This document shows, one piece after another, positions 28,455-37,679 of a stretch of DNA of 64,000 bases (the stretch's first letter is position 1; each line of letters begins with the position of its first letter). Source of the DNA: Prosthecobacter sp. (GTDB taxonomy: Bacteria > Verrucomicrobiota > Verrucomicrobiia > Verrucomicrobiales > Verrucomicrobiaceae); contig NZ_JACSRD010000163.1 of the NCBI RefSeq assembly GCF_014879935.1, positions 1-64,000 of the forward strand, written 5' to 3'. Made by a program: the position numbers and the translations under genes. Under the pieces are notes generated by a model. That model saw only the letters and a list, made by a program, of their open reading frames with translations. It ran no database searches and was not told where the DNA came from.

Positions 28455-29609
28455 TCACTCCAGCCACCAGTGGAGCACGTTGGTCTTGCTGTCGTCGTAG
28501 GCGTGAGAGGCCTGGATGAGGAGGCGTTGTTTGCCGCTGCCGTCGGGGGAATCGACGACGAGGCTGTTCGAGTAGGCTCCGGCACCGGCGGTGCGCATGC
28601 GGAGATACACGCCGTCGTCCCAGGTGACGCCATCCTCGGACATGTAGAGGATCATGTGGCCGCTGCCTTCGCCATACGCGCCGCTGCGGCCGTGGAGGTA
28701 GTATTTGCCACCGAAGGCGGTGAGCTGCGGATTGCGGATCTTCCGGCTGACGGTCGAGGTGCCGACCTTGGGCCAGGTTTTGCCGCCGTCGGTGCTGATG
28801 GCGTAGTCGAGCATGCTCTCGTTCGCGCTGTTGTAGATGTGGGCGATCAATCCGCCGTCGTTGAGGCGTCCCAAGGCTCCGTAGCCGCGGCGGTTGGTGA
28901 TGAAGGGCAGCTCGCTGCGCTTCGTGAAAGTCTCGCCGCCATCGGTGCTGACGTGCAGCTCATAGACGTGCTCCTTCGCGTTGCCGCGCCAGTCTTTCTC
29001 GGCGTCGTTGGCAAAGTGTAGCACGCGGATTTCGCCGTCGTGATACTCGGCATCGTAAATGCGACCGCGAGACGAGCACACGGGTTTGGGTTCGCTCCAC
29101 GTCTGGCCTGCGTCAGTGCTTTTCGAGACCAACGGCTCCCAGTAGGGCTGCCAGAGGGCGTTCTTCGACACATCGCAGATGAGGTAAAAGAGCACGATCT
29201 CGCCTTTGTCGGTCACGACGGCTTTTTCGGCCATCGCGGTGCGGCCGTTGTGTTTGTTGAACAGCGCTTTGGTGAAGGTCAGCTCTTGGCGCGGCCCCCA
29301 GGTCTTGCCGCCGTCCTCGGATCGCTTGAACTCCATCCAGCCGACCGCTGAGTGGCCGCCGTTGTCGCTGGAGCAGTTTGGGTAAAACGCGAGCAGCTTC
29401 CCCGGCGCATACTGCACCAAGGCGTGGCCGAGATGCCCGCTGCGATTGGCCTTCGAGTGATCGACGAAGAGCAGGCCGTTGTTCGGCGGATTCGGCGGCG
29501 TGATGCGAGTGGCGCAGGCGGAGGTTTTGCCTGGCAGTGAGGGCGGTGGCGGTGCCGCGAGGGAATAGCCGCCAAGGAACGCAGAGATCGCAAGGAGTCG
29601 GAGGAGCAT
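28455..29609 (-). CDS. Secreted BNR-repeat sialidase-like protein
   Basis: The product has 384 residues with a signal peptide (MLLRLLAISAFLGGYSLAA) whose first nine residues equal those of the glycosidase-like protein at 3317-6454. Asp-box motifs recur through the protein: SEDGGKTWG, STDAGQTWS, STDGGETF, STDGGKTWP and SEDGVTW. Five boxes plus length fit a six-bladed sialidase/neuraminidase-fold propeller acting on exported or surface glycans. A catalytic Arg triad cannot be assigned by eye, and the fold is also used by non-sialidase glycosidases and lyases, so substrate is open. Upstream lies the shared leader block with its palindrome. Confidence 0.85.
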   Translation of the reverse strand: MLLRLLAISAFLGGYSLAAPPPPSLPGKTSACATRITPPNPPNNGLLFVDHSKANRSGHLGHALVQYAPGKLLAFYPNCSSDNGGHSAVGWMEFKRSEDGGKTWGPRQELTFTKALFNKHNGRTAMAEKAVVTDKGEIVLFYLICDVSKNALWQPYWEPLVSKSTDAGQTWSEPKPVCSSRGRIYDAEYHDGEIRVLHFANDAEKDWRGNAKEHVYELHVSTDGGETFTKRSELPFITNRRGYGALGRLNDGGLIAHIYNSANESMLDYAISTDGGKTWPKVGTSTVSRKIRNPQLTAFGGKYYLHGRSGAYGEGSGHMILYMSEDGVTWDDGVYLRMRTAGAGAYSNSLVVDSPDGSGKQRLLIQASHAYDDSKTNVLHWWLE

Positions 29610-29678
29610 GATGGAGAGAACGAGGCCAGCGCAGGCATTTCGCGCCTTGAATGGCGGCGTCCCGTGTTATGCTAACAT
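29580..29678 (-). repeat. Promoter/leader block, copy 2 (partner at 6426-6524)
   Basis: This block carries the same start-codon neighbourhood, leader and palindrome as 6426-6524, with a handful of substitutions and one short indel just beyond the start codon. Confidence 0.75.
29665..29677 (-). promoter_or_regulatory. Palindromic operator candidate TGTTAGCATAACA
   Basis: Identical to 6511-6523 and at the same distance from the start codon (56 versus 57 bp). The LacI-type regulator gene begins about 1.4 kb away and is the nearest possible binder; this is inference. Confidence 0.5.
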
Positions 29679-29735
29679 CATGCTCGGTGCTTCCCGTTGG
29701 GCAGATCCAAGAAGTTCACGGAGTGATGACGCAGT

Positions 29736-29861
29736 GTGGTCCGCACAGTCCCCTGTGCGGCGCTTGCTGGCTCAGTGGACACTCGAACCGCACAGAGGAT
29801 TGCCTCGCTGCGGGCAGCCTTCGGCTGGCTACCTCCGCTTCGCTACGGTTGTGCGGACCAC
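29736..29861. repeat. 126-bp element with perfect 12-bp inverted ends
   Basis: The ends are GTGGTCCGCACA and its exact complement TGTGCGGACCAC. Inside are smaller complementary pairs such as CGCACAG/CTGTGCG. It lies in the 263-bp gap between the sialidase-like gene promoter and the 3' end of the ATPase gene. No coding sequence was seen; it is probably a small non-autonomous repeat. Confidence 0.65.
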
Positions 29862-29872
29862 TTTAAGCCACT

Positions 29873-31003
29873 TTAAGCCCTCAAGCCCGATGGGTTGCAC
29901 ACCGTGACTTCGTGTGAACCGAAGCGTTTCACATGCGAAGGAGCCGCGGAGGGCGTGAGCAGGAAGTTCCGGCCTTTGGGGTAATAGCTGCGAAAGACAT
30001 TCAAAGCAGCGCCGTCAAAGGCACCACTGCTCCACTTGCACTCGATCACGTCCACTGCATCGCGCTGACGGGGCATGACGAAATCAATCTCGCGGCCTTG
30101 CTTGTCGCGCCAGTATAGTGGCGGAGTGTCAGGGAAATGCGCCTGCAAATGCTCCAGCACGACATGCTCCCAGAGCGGGCCAAAGTCGTCCTGCCGCAGC
30201 GGGTCCCAGCCACGGGCGAAACTCACGAAGCCGGTGTCGAAGCCGTAAATCTTCGGCTGCTTCACCAGTTCGTTCAGCCCGCCGCCATGAAAGGGGCGCA
30301 CCAGCGTCACTGCCTGAGTGATCTCCAGTGCGCTGACGTGACTCTCCACGGTGGGGCGCGTGATGCCGAGCGCGGTGGCTGTTTTGGTGACTTCAAACTG
30401 GCCGCCGCTTTGCTTCAGCAGGTATTCAAAGAGCGCGTTGAAGCGATTGATGTCGCGGAAACCGAACAAACGCTGGATGTCCCGCGCGAAGAACGAATCC
30501 AGCCACTCACGGTAAAACGAGGACTTCTTGGATTCAGCGAGCAAGGCAGGCGGGAGACCACCGTGAAACAGCCGTTTTTGCAGCGTGACACCGAAAGCCT
30601 CCAACTCATCCCAGAGCACCGGTGTGAGATGCACCAGCCGCTTCCGGCCCGTGAGAGTGTCGCGGAATTTTTTGCTCGCGGCGAGCGTGGACGAGCCCGT
30701 GGCCAGGATCTTGAGCTTCGGGAAGGCGTCAGCACCGATTTTGAGCACCCGCGCGGGATCGCGGAGCTGATGGATCTCGTCAAAAACCACCACAGGTTTG
30801 GTGCAGCCCCGGTAAAACATCTCCGGGTCGGCGATGACCTCCTCGGTCGAGGGCAGGTCGCAGTTCAGGTAGAGAACCTGGTCCGCACCGAGGCTGTCGG
30901 CCAACGTCGTCTTGCCCACTCGTCGCACCCCGCACAGCCACGCGATGGGCGCTTCTTCCCAGGAAGAGTGGAGTCTTTGGAGCCAAAAGGGGCGACTGAT
31001 CAT
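29873..31003 (-). CDS. AAA ATPase with C-terminal DUF4143 domain
   Basis: The product has 376 residues. Walker A is GVRRVGKTT at about 25-33, Walker B is VVVFDEIHQL at 71-80, and a sensor-like ATGSST lies near 105. The C-terminal half is the DUF4143 domain, with PLYWRDKQGREIDFVM and DVIECKWSS resembling a PD-(D/E)xK nuclease-like core (E/D...ExK). The family is widespread as stand-alone genes; cellular role is not established, with defence or stress links proposed for related proteins. Between it and the divergent LacI gene is a short AT-rich region with repeated ATAGT/ACTAT arms. Confidence 0.92.
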   Translation of the reverse strand: MISRPFWLQRLHSSWEEAPIAWLCGVRRVGKTTLADSLGADQVLYLNCDLPSTEEVIADPEMFYRGCTKPVVVFDEIHQLRDPARVLKIGADAFPKLKILATGSSTLAASKKFRDTLTGRKRLVHLTPVLWDELEAFGVTLQKRLFHGGLPPALLAESKKSSFYREWLDSFFARDIQRLFGFRDINRFNALFEYLLKQSGGQFEVTKTATALGITRPTVESHVSALEITQAVTLVRPFHGGGLNELVKQPKIYGFDTGFVSFARGWDPLRQDDFGPLWEHVVLEHLQAHFPDTPPLYWRDKQGREIDFVMPRQRDAVDVIECKWSSGAFDGAALNVFRSYYPKGRNFLLTPSAAPSHVKRFGSHEVTVCNPSGLRA

Positions 31004-31012
31004 GCTTTCATA

Positions 31013-31033
31013 CTATACAAATAGTAAAACTAT
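31013..31033. promoter_or_regulatory. AT-rich alternating ACTAT/ATAGT arms
   Basis: ACTAT, ATAGT and ACTAT follow one another with 3-4-bp spacers, 10-30 bp upstream of the ATPase start. In a GC-rich background this AT-rich stretch probably holds the promoter. The alternating arms could be an operator or alternative hairpins in the leader. Confidence 0.4.
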
Positions 31034-31119
31034 AAGCAAGTTATGCCTTCAGACTCAAATCAGCCTCGTGAGCGAAAGCAGCCTCCTGACGCTCCCCCGA
31101 ATGACTGTATCCTACCACC

Positions 31120-32172
31120 ATGCCCACCACCGGACAGCCTACGCTCAAAGACATCGCCCGCGCGACGGGCGTATCGATCATGACGGTGTCGCGGGTGCTG
31201 CGTGGGGCGCCGAAAGTGGCGGCGGAGAAGCGGGAACTCGTTTTGAAGGAAGCGAAGAGGCTCGATTACCAGCCGGACCCGCATTTGATGCGCATGATGC
31301 AGGTGGTGCGCGGGAAAAAGGAGAAGCGGCTGCGAGCGGTGATCGCCGTGATCCGCGAGCACGTGCCGCAGGATGGTTTGCTCGGCCCCTCGTATCAATA
31401 TGTGCCCATCGAGGACATCCGACGCCGTGCGCACGGGCATGGTTATGCGGTGGAGGAGTTTTATTTGGGCAAGGACGGCCTCACGCCGAAGAAGCTGCAA
31501 AAGATCCTGCACGCACGCGGCATCGAGGGCGTGATCGTGTCGCCGCAGAGCATGCAGTTGCCATGCAGCAGGCTGGATTACTCGCCCTTTGCCGCGGTGA
31601 CGTTTGGAAACGCCATGAGTTCGCCTGCGCTGCACATGTGCGCCGGAAACATGACGCTGGGCATTCACATGGCCGCGGAGCAACTCGCGGCGCGCGGCTA
31701 CAAGCGCATCGGCGTGGCGGTGACGAAGTGGATCGTCAATCGCTCGCAGTTTGGCTACAGCGGCGGCCTGTTTCACTGGCAACATGGCCTGCCGGAGGCG
31801 GATCGCGTGCCGCTGCTGCTCTTTCCGAGCAACGACATCAGCCAGGGCTTCGACGCCTTCTCGAAATGGATGCGCGAGCACCAGCCGGACGCGCTCATCA
31901 CCTTCGACACGCACGTCCCCGGCTGGCTGAAGCGACTCGGCCTGCGTGTGCCGCAGGACATCGGCTTCGTCGTGCATGACTGGACTCCGAAGATGAGCAG
32001 CTACGCAGGCATCTACCAACAACGCGACCACCTGGCCGCTGCCGCAGTAGATTTGGTCGTCACGCAACTCTCGCAGCACGAGCACGGCGTGCCTGATGTG
32101 CCGCGCCAGATCATGATTCCACCGAAATGGATCGAGGGGCCAAGCATCAGGCTGCTCAGCGGACAAAAATGA
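31120..32172 (+). CDS. LacI-family transcriptional regulator
   Basis: The product has 350 residues. The N-terminal helix-turn-helix with hinge reads TLKDIARATGVSIMTVSRVL (8-27), then GAPKVAAEKRELVLKEAKRL. The segment DYQPDPHLMRMMQVVRGKK is typical of verrucomicrobial LacI proteins. The remainder is the periplasmic-binding-protein-like effector domain, ending IMIPPKWIEGPS. It should bind a palindromic operator and respond to a sugar or sugar derivative. Neighbouring glycan genes (28455-29609 and, through a shared palindrome, 3317-6454) are plausible targets. Its 3' end overlaps the convergent DUF1549/DUF1553 gene by 17 bp. Confidence 0.93.
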   Translation: MPTTGQPTLKDIARATGVSIMTVSRVLRGAPKVAAEKRELVLKEAKRLDYQPDPHLMRMMQVVRGKKEKRLRAVIAVIREHVPQDGLLGPSYQYVPIEDIRRRAHGHGYAVEEFYLGKDGLTPKKLQKILHARGIEGVIVSPQSMQLPCSRLDYSPFAAVTFGNAMSSPALHMCAGNMTLGIHMAAEQLAARGYKRIGVAVTKWIVNRSQFGYSGGLFHWQHGLPEADRVPLLLFPSNDISQGFDAFSKWMREHQPDALITFDTHVPGWLKRLGLRVPQDIGFVVHDWTPKMSSYAGIYQQRDHLAAAAVDLVVTQLSQHEHGVPDVPRQIMIPPKWIEGPSIRLLSGQK

Positions 32173-34327
32173 ACTGCTGCGTGTTAAGCAGAGCGAAGAC
32201 GAGATCATCAATGGTGGTGAGACCAGATTTCGACCACGCGGCTTTTTCAGCCTGCGTCGGCAGGCGTGAAAGCAGCGTCAGATAGACGGAGGCGATTTGA
32301 TCGTCGGGATACTTCGCCGCAGCGAGATTGAGGCGGAGCTGGGTATTGGGTTTGAGGATGCTCTCGAACAGATCGCTGTTCATGAGAACGAGCGCCTGCG
32401 GCATGGAGGCATCGGAGTTCGAGTTGTCGATGAGATCACGGTCGCTCTGGCCGAATTCACGCAGGTAGTGGCCACGTGGCGCCGGTGAGTCGAGATCAGC
32501 GGCACGCGGCCAGTCACGGGCCTGCTCGCGGCGGGATTTGAGGTAGGAATCAATATCAGTGATGCCGAGACGCTTTGCTTCATCCCGGAAAACCTCGTCG
32601 CGGGCGTCTGCGGCGGCTTTTTCTTCCCGTGGAATGGCCTGGTCGATGTCGTAGCCGGGCACATCGATGTAGTCGCGGTTCTGGCCGGACTTCTTGAGTT
32701 CTTCCATCGTGGGTTTGCGGACGGGAATGGGCGGAGGCGCGGGTTTGCCGGTTTTCTTGGTGTAAAGGCGGGCCACGGCAGGCACGACGACTTGATCGTG
32801 AATGCCGGTGCGGGCGACGAATTCGACACTGCGGATCTCGAGGTTCAGCTTTTCGATGAGCGGCTTGTCCTTGGACTTCTGCGCGGCGGTGTAGGCGTCA
32901 CGCAGCGGTTTGGCGCGTTGGGAGACGGATTCATAGACCTCGGAAGCCTTCATCGCCCCGTTGAAGATCTCCTGCGGCGTCATCAAGTCGAGCGCGTCGC
33001 TGAGTTTGCCGCGATAGACGAGTTTTTGCGCCATTTCGGAGTCGATCCCTCTCCGCCGCGGGAGATCGGGAGTGGCATGGATGAGCGTGACAAAGCTGTC
33101 GTAAATCTGCTCTGCCGACATGCGCCGCAAGATCGGGCCGGTGAAGTGATAAACCTCGCCGACGACCAGTTCAGTCTGTGTCACGTCGTTTTGATAAGCC
33201 TGCGTGTTGTAGAGCGCGCGCAGGTAGGCTTTCAAATCGTAGCGGCTCTCGATCATGAGCTTTTCGAGGCGCTGCATGAGCGCCGGATTCATCGCCACGG
33301 TGTTGTCGAACAGTTCATCGACTGGCTCGATCAAACCGACGCCAAACACACGCTTCCACAGCCGGTTCGCGATGACTTTGGTGAAGCGCGGATTGTCCGG
33401 CGAGGTCATCCAGTTTGCGAAGGTTTGCAGGTCACCGGTTTCATGCTTGCCCAGCAGCGTGGCCGGTTTGACCGCGTCCTTCGGTTTGGCGTCGGTGTAT
33501 TGGTAGTCGTGCGGCAGTCGCAGCACTCGTGTGGGAAGAGCCTGCACCTTGCTGTAGCGGACGAAGTCGCCCAGGTTTTCAAACACACGACCAATGTGGC
33601 GTGCGTTGGTGGCCAGTCCGGGCTTTTTGTCCGCTGCGCGTTTCAGTTCCATCAGTTCGCCTTTGTCGGAGACGCCGGTGAAGTTCGTCTCCAGCGGGTA
33701 GGTGAACGCGGCCATCTGGTAAAACTGCATCTGCGTCCATTTGTCGAACGGATGGTTGTGGCACTGCGCGCACTCGATGCGCGTGCCGAGGAACACGCGT
33801 GTCGTGTTCGCCAGATTGTCGAGCGGCATGCCGAGATCGCGCATGTAGTAGCCGATGGCCGGATTGTCCCACACCTTTCCCTGCGCGGTGAGCAGTTCGC
33901 GCACGAAGGCGTCATACGGCATGTTTTCGCGGATGCGCTTCTTCACGTGCTCCAGGTAGGGCTTCGACGTCATGTGCCCCTGGCCGCCATTGGCGTTTGA
34001 CTGAATGCGCAGGAGATCAGCCCAGAACTGGAACATGTGCTGGCTGTAGCCGTCGCTGGCCAGCAAAGCGTCGATCAGCTTCGCACGCTTGTCCTTGTCC
34101 GTGCTCCGCAGGAATGTCTGCGCCTCCTGCATCGTCGGAATACGGCCGATGATGTCCAGATGGAGCCGGCGGACGAAGGTTTCGTCGCTGGCAGGCGGAT
34201 TCGGCTTCAAACCGTTCTGCTTCCAGTCCTTGGCAAGGATCTCGTCGATCTGTTTCGCCGCCTCCCCGGCCTGCGTGCAGACGACAAGGCTGAGCGTGAT
34301 GAAAAGCGTGCGCGTGAGTGCTTTCAT
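32156..34327 (-). CDS. DUF1549/DUF1553 domain-containing exported protein
   Basis: The product has 723 residues with a Sec signal peptide (MKALTRTLFITLSLVVCTQA). DUF1549 occupies the N-terminal half (FVRRLHLDIIGRIPTMQEAQ, KLIDALLASDGYSQHMFQFW, ECAQCHNHPFDKW near residue 187). DUF1553 occupies the C-terminal half (NPRFTKVIANRLWKRVFGVG, PVDELFDNT, LNTQQFIFVR at the end). The CxxCH in the middle is a potential haem c or metal site. The family is abundant in planctomycetes and verrucomicrobia and has been tied to polysaccharide use, without a defined reaction. The usual DUF1501 partner gene is not adjacent. Confidence 0.93.
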   Translation of the reverse strand: MKALTRTLFITLSLVVCTQAGEAAKQIDEILAKDWKQNGLKPNPPASDETFVRRLHLDIIGRIPTMQEAQTFLRSTDKDKRAKLIDALLASDGYSQHMFQFWADLLRIQSNANGGQGHMTSKPYLEHVKKRIRENMPYDAFVRELLTAQGKVWDNPAIGYYMRDLGMPLDNLANTTRVFLGTRIECAQCHNHPFDKWTQMQFYQMAAFTYPLETNFTGVSDKGELMELKRAADKKPGLATNARHIGRVFENLGDFVRYSKVQALPTRVLRLPHDYQYTDAKPKDAVKPATLLGKHETGDLQTFANWMTSPDNPRFTKVIANRLWKRVFGVGLIEPVDELFDNTVAMNPALMQRLEKLMIESRYDLKAYLRALYNTQAYQNDVTQTELVVGEVYHFTGPILRRMSAEQIYDSFVTLIHATPDLPRRRGIDSEMAQKLVYRGKLSDALDLMTPQEIFNGAMKASEVYESVSQRAKPLRDAYTAAQKSKDKPLIEKLNLEIRSVEFVARTGIHDQVVVPAVARLYTKKTGKPAPPPIPVRKPTMEELKKSGQNRDYIDVPGYDIDQAIPREEKAAADARDEVFRDEAKRLGITDIDSYLKSRREQARDWPRAADLDSPAPRGHYLREFGQSDRDLIDNSNSDASMPQALVLMNSDLFESILKPNTQLRLNLAAAKYPDDQIASVYLTLLSRLPTQAEKAAWSKSGLTTIDDLVFALLNTQQFIFVR

Positions 34328-34386
34328 GAAGCTGTGGCAAACGAGGCACTGTGACGGGATCTAGCAGGCGAAGCAAAGTGGCCATC

Positions 34387-35670
34387 TCAGCAAAGGTTGT
34401 TCTGTCGTGCCCACTCGTGGATCATGCGTTGGCACGAGTTGTTGACCGGCCGGTTTCGAAAAGCCCGGATCTGGACGATTTTGCGGCTCGGTGGATGTAC
34501 CTCGATGGTGGCATAGGAGACGGCCCGCGTGGCACCGTCCGAGGCGATCTCCAAATGACGGAGGCTGAAGATGGCCGAGCTGCCCTCCCGGCAGCGGCGG
34601 GCGTAGCCAAAGACACAATGGCTCATCGCGACGCCCTCTTGCTTCAATGAGGCAAGCGAAGACAGCTCATCAATCCGTCAACAGGTGTTCAGATGCCCTG
34701 ACCGAAGCGCCTCGCCGCCCAGAAACGGCGGCCAGGTCGCGGCCACCATCTTGGACAACTGCGCCTTTTCAGCCGCCGCACGCAGCTGCTCAGGGGAAAG
34801 CAGATGCCCGTTCGACCTCAACAACTCGGTAACAAACCGTTGGCAGTGCCGGACAAGGTCAGTCAGCGGAAGAGCCATGAGGCGTTCGACCTGCGCAAAA
34901 CCACGATGTGCTTTCACCGCGACGATACTGTCGGCCACAAGGGCAAAGTGTGTGGCAGCCGAATCACCAGCGCCGACGAATTTCGCGGTCAGACGCAGCC
35001 ACAGAGCATGATCGTAAAGCTCTTGCGGCACCCGGCTTCCCATGACCGCATCCTGCAGGACAGCACAGGCCTTCATATGCTGTAACTGCGCATGCCAGAC
35101 AGCCTCGGCGAGGCTCTTTCCGCGTCCACCGACAAGCGCGTGATGGAGCACACGGTTCGAAACGCTCTGTGGGAATCCGTCCACCTGGCGGAGACTTCGC
35201 CCAAACCCAAGCGCGCACCAGCAATCGCGTTCAAAATGAACAAGGCTGCCTTTGAGCAGCCACGCCGAGTCGAGAAAACCGGGCACGTCATAGCGGGCCA
35301 GCAGGTGGCGCAACAGGTGTGCCCATTGGGCATGAGCATCATCCTCGGCTCTAGGCAGCCAATCCTCGGGATCTCGCAGCCAGCAGCCGGCATAGGCTCC
35401 AAGCCTCGCCACGGCCGCCACGATGGCGATCTCGTTGGGGTGAATTTCGTGCAGAATTCGACTTCGAGTCTCCAACACCGTGAAGATTCGCGCGCACTTT
35501 GCTTGGAGCCCCTTCAGATCCGCACGACGAAAGGTTCGGACCAGGGCGTGACAATGCTGGCGGAGACAATTGTTTGAGATGCGGCGCCCAGTCCATGCGC
35601 GACCAGCAAGGATCACCGGCATTACCAGCTCCTGTGGGCGCGTCGATGCGCGCCCGTGATGGGGATTCAT
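34387..35670 (-). pseudogene. PcfJ-like protein gene interrupted by an in-frame TGA
   Basis: The upstream part (330 codons from 35670) ends at a TGA at 34678-34680. The same frame continues without other stops as RIDELSSLASLKQEGVAMSH, then CVFGYARRCREG and a C-terminal domain ending at 34387. The first part (HPNEIAIVAAVARLGAYAG, LLARYDVPGFLDSAW) and the second together have the layout of PcfJ-like proteins, in which a tryptophan usually precedes the I-x-EL segment before EGxxMxHCV. A TGG to TGA change at that codon would explain the break. The family was first named on enterococcal conjugative plasmids; its chromosomal role is unknown. The downstream part could be read separately as 86 residues from an ATG at 34647, but that is unlikely to be a real start. 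Confidence 0.75.
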
Positions 35671-35845
35671 GATTCTCTATGACAAACGGCCTGACTTGAT
35701 CCGCCCACGTTCGTGCAGCGGATAACTCGTTCCCGGCATCGTGGCCGGACCTCAGCGAGTGGGCAGTATCAGGCGAATGAGAACAGAATCATGGCGGGCC
35801 GATGCTAGCGCACCAGCATCGTTCCGCCAGTCGTTGTCGAACTTT

Positions 35846-37645
35846 TTACAAACCGACGCGTTCATACGCCACCAGCGAAGGCTCGATCGCCTTCAGCGCC
35901 GTGGCCCAGAAGTCGGGCTTGGTGAGGTCTTCACCGAGCGTCTTTTTGACGACTTCCTCGCACGTGGCGCTGCCGGTCATGGCGAGGAAGGCCTCGTAGC
36001 GTGGCAGGAAGGCCGCGCCTTCGGCTTTGAAGCGGGCGAAGAGCGCCTGGCTGAGCAGGTAGCCGAAGACGTAGGGGAAGTTGTAGAAGGAGACGCCGGT
36101 GATGAAGAAATGCATCTTGTAGGCCCAGAACATCGGGTCGGTGCCGTCGGGCAGCAGCGTGTCGCCGTAGAGCTTGCGTTGCGCTTCGCTCATGAGCTCG
36201 CTGAAACGCGAGACGGACAGCTCACCGCCGGCGCGTTCGGTGTAGAAGGCCTTCTCGAACTCGTAGCGCATGGGAATGTTGATCAGGTAGGCGTGGGCGC
36301 GAAGCATCTCCTGGTCGAGCAGGTAGGCTTTCGTGGCTTCGGTGATGCCAGGGTCGCTCATGAGGCCGTCCAGGAGGATCATCTCGCCAAAATTCGACGC
36401 GGTTTCCGCGAGTGTCATCGGATAGCCGGCCGCGAACGAGCGTGCAGGACGCAGCACACACGAATGCCACGCATGACCGACCTCATGGGCGAGCGTGACC
36501 ATGTCATGCACGGTTTTGTGGAAGGTCATATAGACGCGCTCCTCGTGCTTGAGCTGTGATCCGGTGCAGAATGCGCCCGGACGCTTCCCAGCACGCGGTT
36601 GGGCCTCGATCCAGCGCTGCGCGAGCATTTCGCGGAAGTAGGCACCGAGTTTCGGATACGCGGCGCTGAAGGCGTGATCCACGGTCTTGCAGGCCTCGTC
36701 CCAGGTGAGTTCTTTTTCGTCCGGCGCGGCGATCTGCGGCGCTTCGAGGTCGAAGTAGTGCAAAGCGGCCGTGCCTTGCAGCTTTGCCGCTTTGCGGATG
36801 GCACGACGCGGCAGCTCGATGTTCGCGTGAATGGCCTCCAGCATCGCATCCAGGGAGTTCCGGCTCATCGCACCGTCAAACAGCGGGGTGTCGAGGAAGT
36901 GAGGCAGACCACGACGACCATACAGGCTGAGACGCGTGCCCGCGATGCCGTTCAGAGCGGCGGCGAGGGTGGTGGCGTGTTCGTTCCAGGGCTTCTGCCC
37001 ATCGTGAAAGGCTGCCTCACGCACTTTGCGGTCCGGCTCAGACATCAGCGCGCGGCGACGTGACATCGGCACGATTTCCTTGTGACCATCCGGAAAGGTC
37101 ATTTCGAACTCCATCTTGCCCGTGAGCGTGTCGTAGAGCCGTCCCCAGGCGTGCAGGCCGTTCACGTTGAGATCGGCGGCCAGCGACTCCATCTCCGCGC
37201 TCATCTGATGCTGTCCTTCGTGCCGCAGACGCTTCACCGTGTGCTCCGCATCCTTCAATGACGATTCGGCGAGCATCGAATCGAACGCCGCGTCACTCAA
37301 GGCCGCGAGCGCGGACCGCAGGGATGCCAGCAATTTGGTGTTCTCGGCCTCCAGCGTCGAAATCCACGCCTCATCGGCTTTCACCGCCTCGTCATTGGCA
37401 TCATCGGCTGACAGACAGCCGAGATAGGCGGAGAGATGGCCGAGACGGTCGCCCACGGCTTCGAGCGTGTTGATCACACCGACGATCTCATTCGCGTCGC
37501 TGCCGAGAGCCGAGGCCCGTTTCTTGAGTGCGTCGATGTCGGCCACCAGCGCGGCTTTGAAGTCGATGTAATCCGCCTTGCCGAAGCCGGAGAACCAGGA
37601 TTCGAGGGACCAGCGGTCGGGTGTGGTGAGGGATGTGGTTGCCAT
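35846..37645 (-). CDS. pepF: M3-family oligoendopeptidase
   Basis: The 599-residue reading starts at the ATG at 37645 (MATTSLTTPDRWSLESWFSG); the open frame upstream would overlap the preceding gene. The zinc site TLAHEVGHAWHS (HExxH) lies near residue 385, with a downstream MTLAETASNFGEM segment that supplies the third ligand glutamate. N-terminal helices and the SAYLGCLSADDANDE segment agree with oligoendopeptidase F. The likely role is cytoplasmic cleavage of short peptides; no signal peptide is present. It lies downstream of the DUF3592 membrane gene with a 34-bp gap. Confidence 0.93.
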   Translation of the reverse strand: MATTSLTTPDRWSLESWFSGFGKADYIDFKAALVADIDALKKRASALGSDANEIVGVINTLEAVGDRLGHLSAYLGCLSADDANDEAVKADEAWISTLEAENTKLLASLRSALAALSDAAFDSMLAESSLKDAEHTVKRLRHEGQHQMSAEMESLAADLNVNGLHAWGRLYDTLTGKMEFEMTFPDGHKEIVPMSRRRALMSEPDRKVREAAFHDGQKPWNEHATTLAAALNGIAGTRLSLYGRRGLPHFLDTPLFDGAMSRNSLDAMLEAIHANIELPRRAIRKAAKLQGTAALHYFDLEAPQIAAPDEKELTWDEACKTVDHAFSAAYPKLGAYFREMLAQRWIEAQPRAGKRPGAFCTGSQLKHEERVYMTFHKTVHDMVTLAHEVGHAWHSCVLRPARSFAAGYPMTLAETASNFGEMILLDGLMSDPGITEATKAYLLDQEMLRAHAYLINIPMRYEFEKAFYTERAGGELSVSRFSELMSEAQRKLYGDTLLPDGTDPMFWAYKMHFFITGVSFYNFPYVFGYLLSQALFARFKAEGAAFLPRYEAFLAMTGSATCEEVVKKTLGEDLTKPDFWATALKAIEPSLVAYERVGL

Positions 37646-37679
37646 GCGGCCTGATACGACGAATCGGCCGCCGTGCAAA

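Noticed and set aside
34387-34647. Independent 86-residue gene
   Set aside because: It continues the frame of the upstream PcfJ-like part across a single TGA and carries the C-terminal half of the same family.
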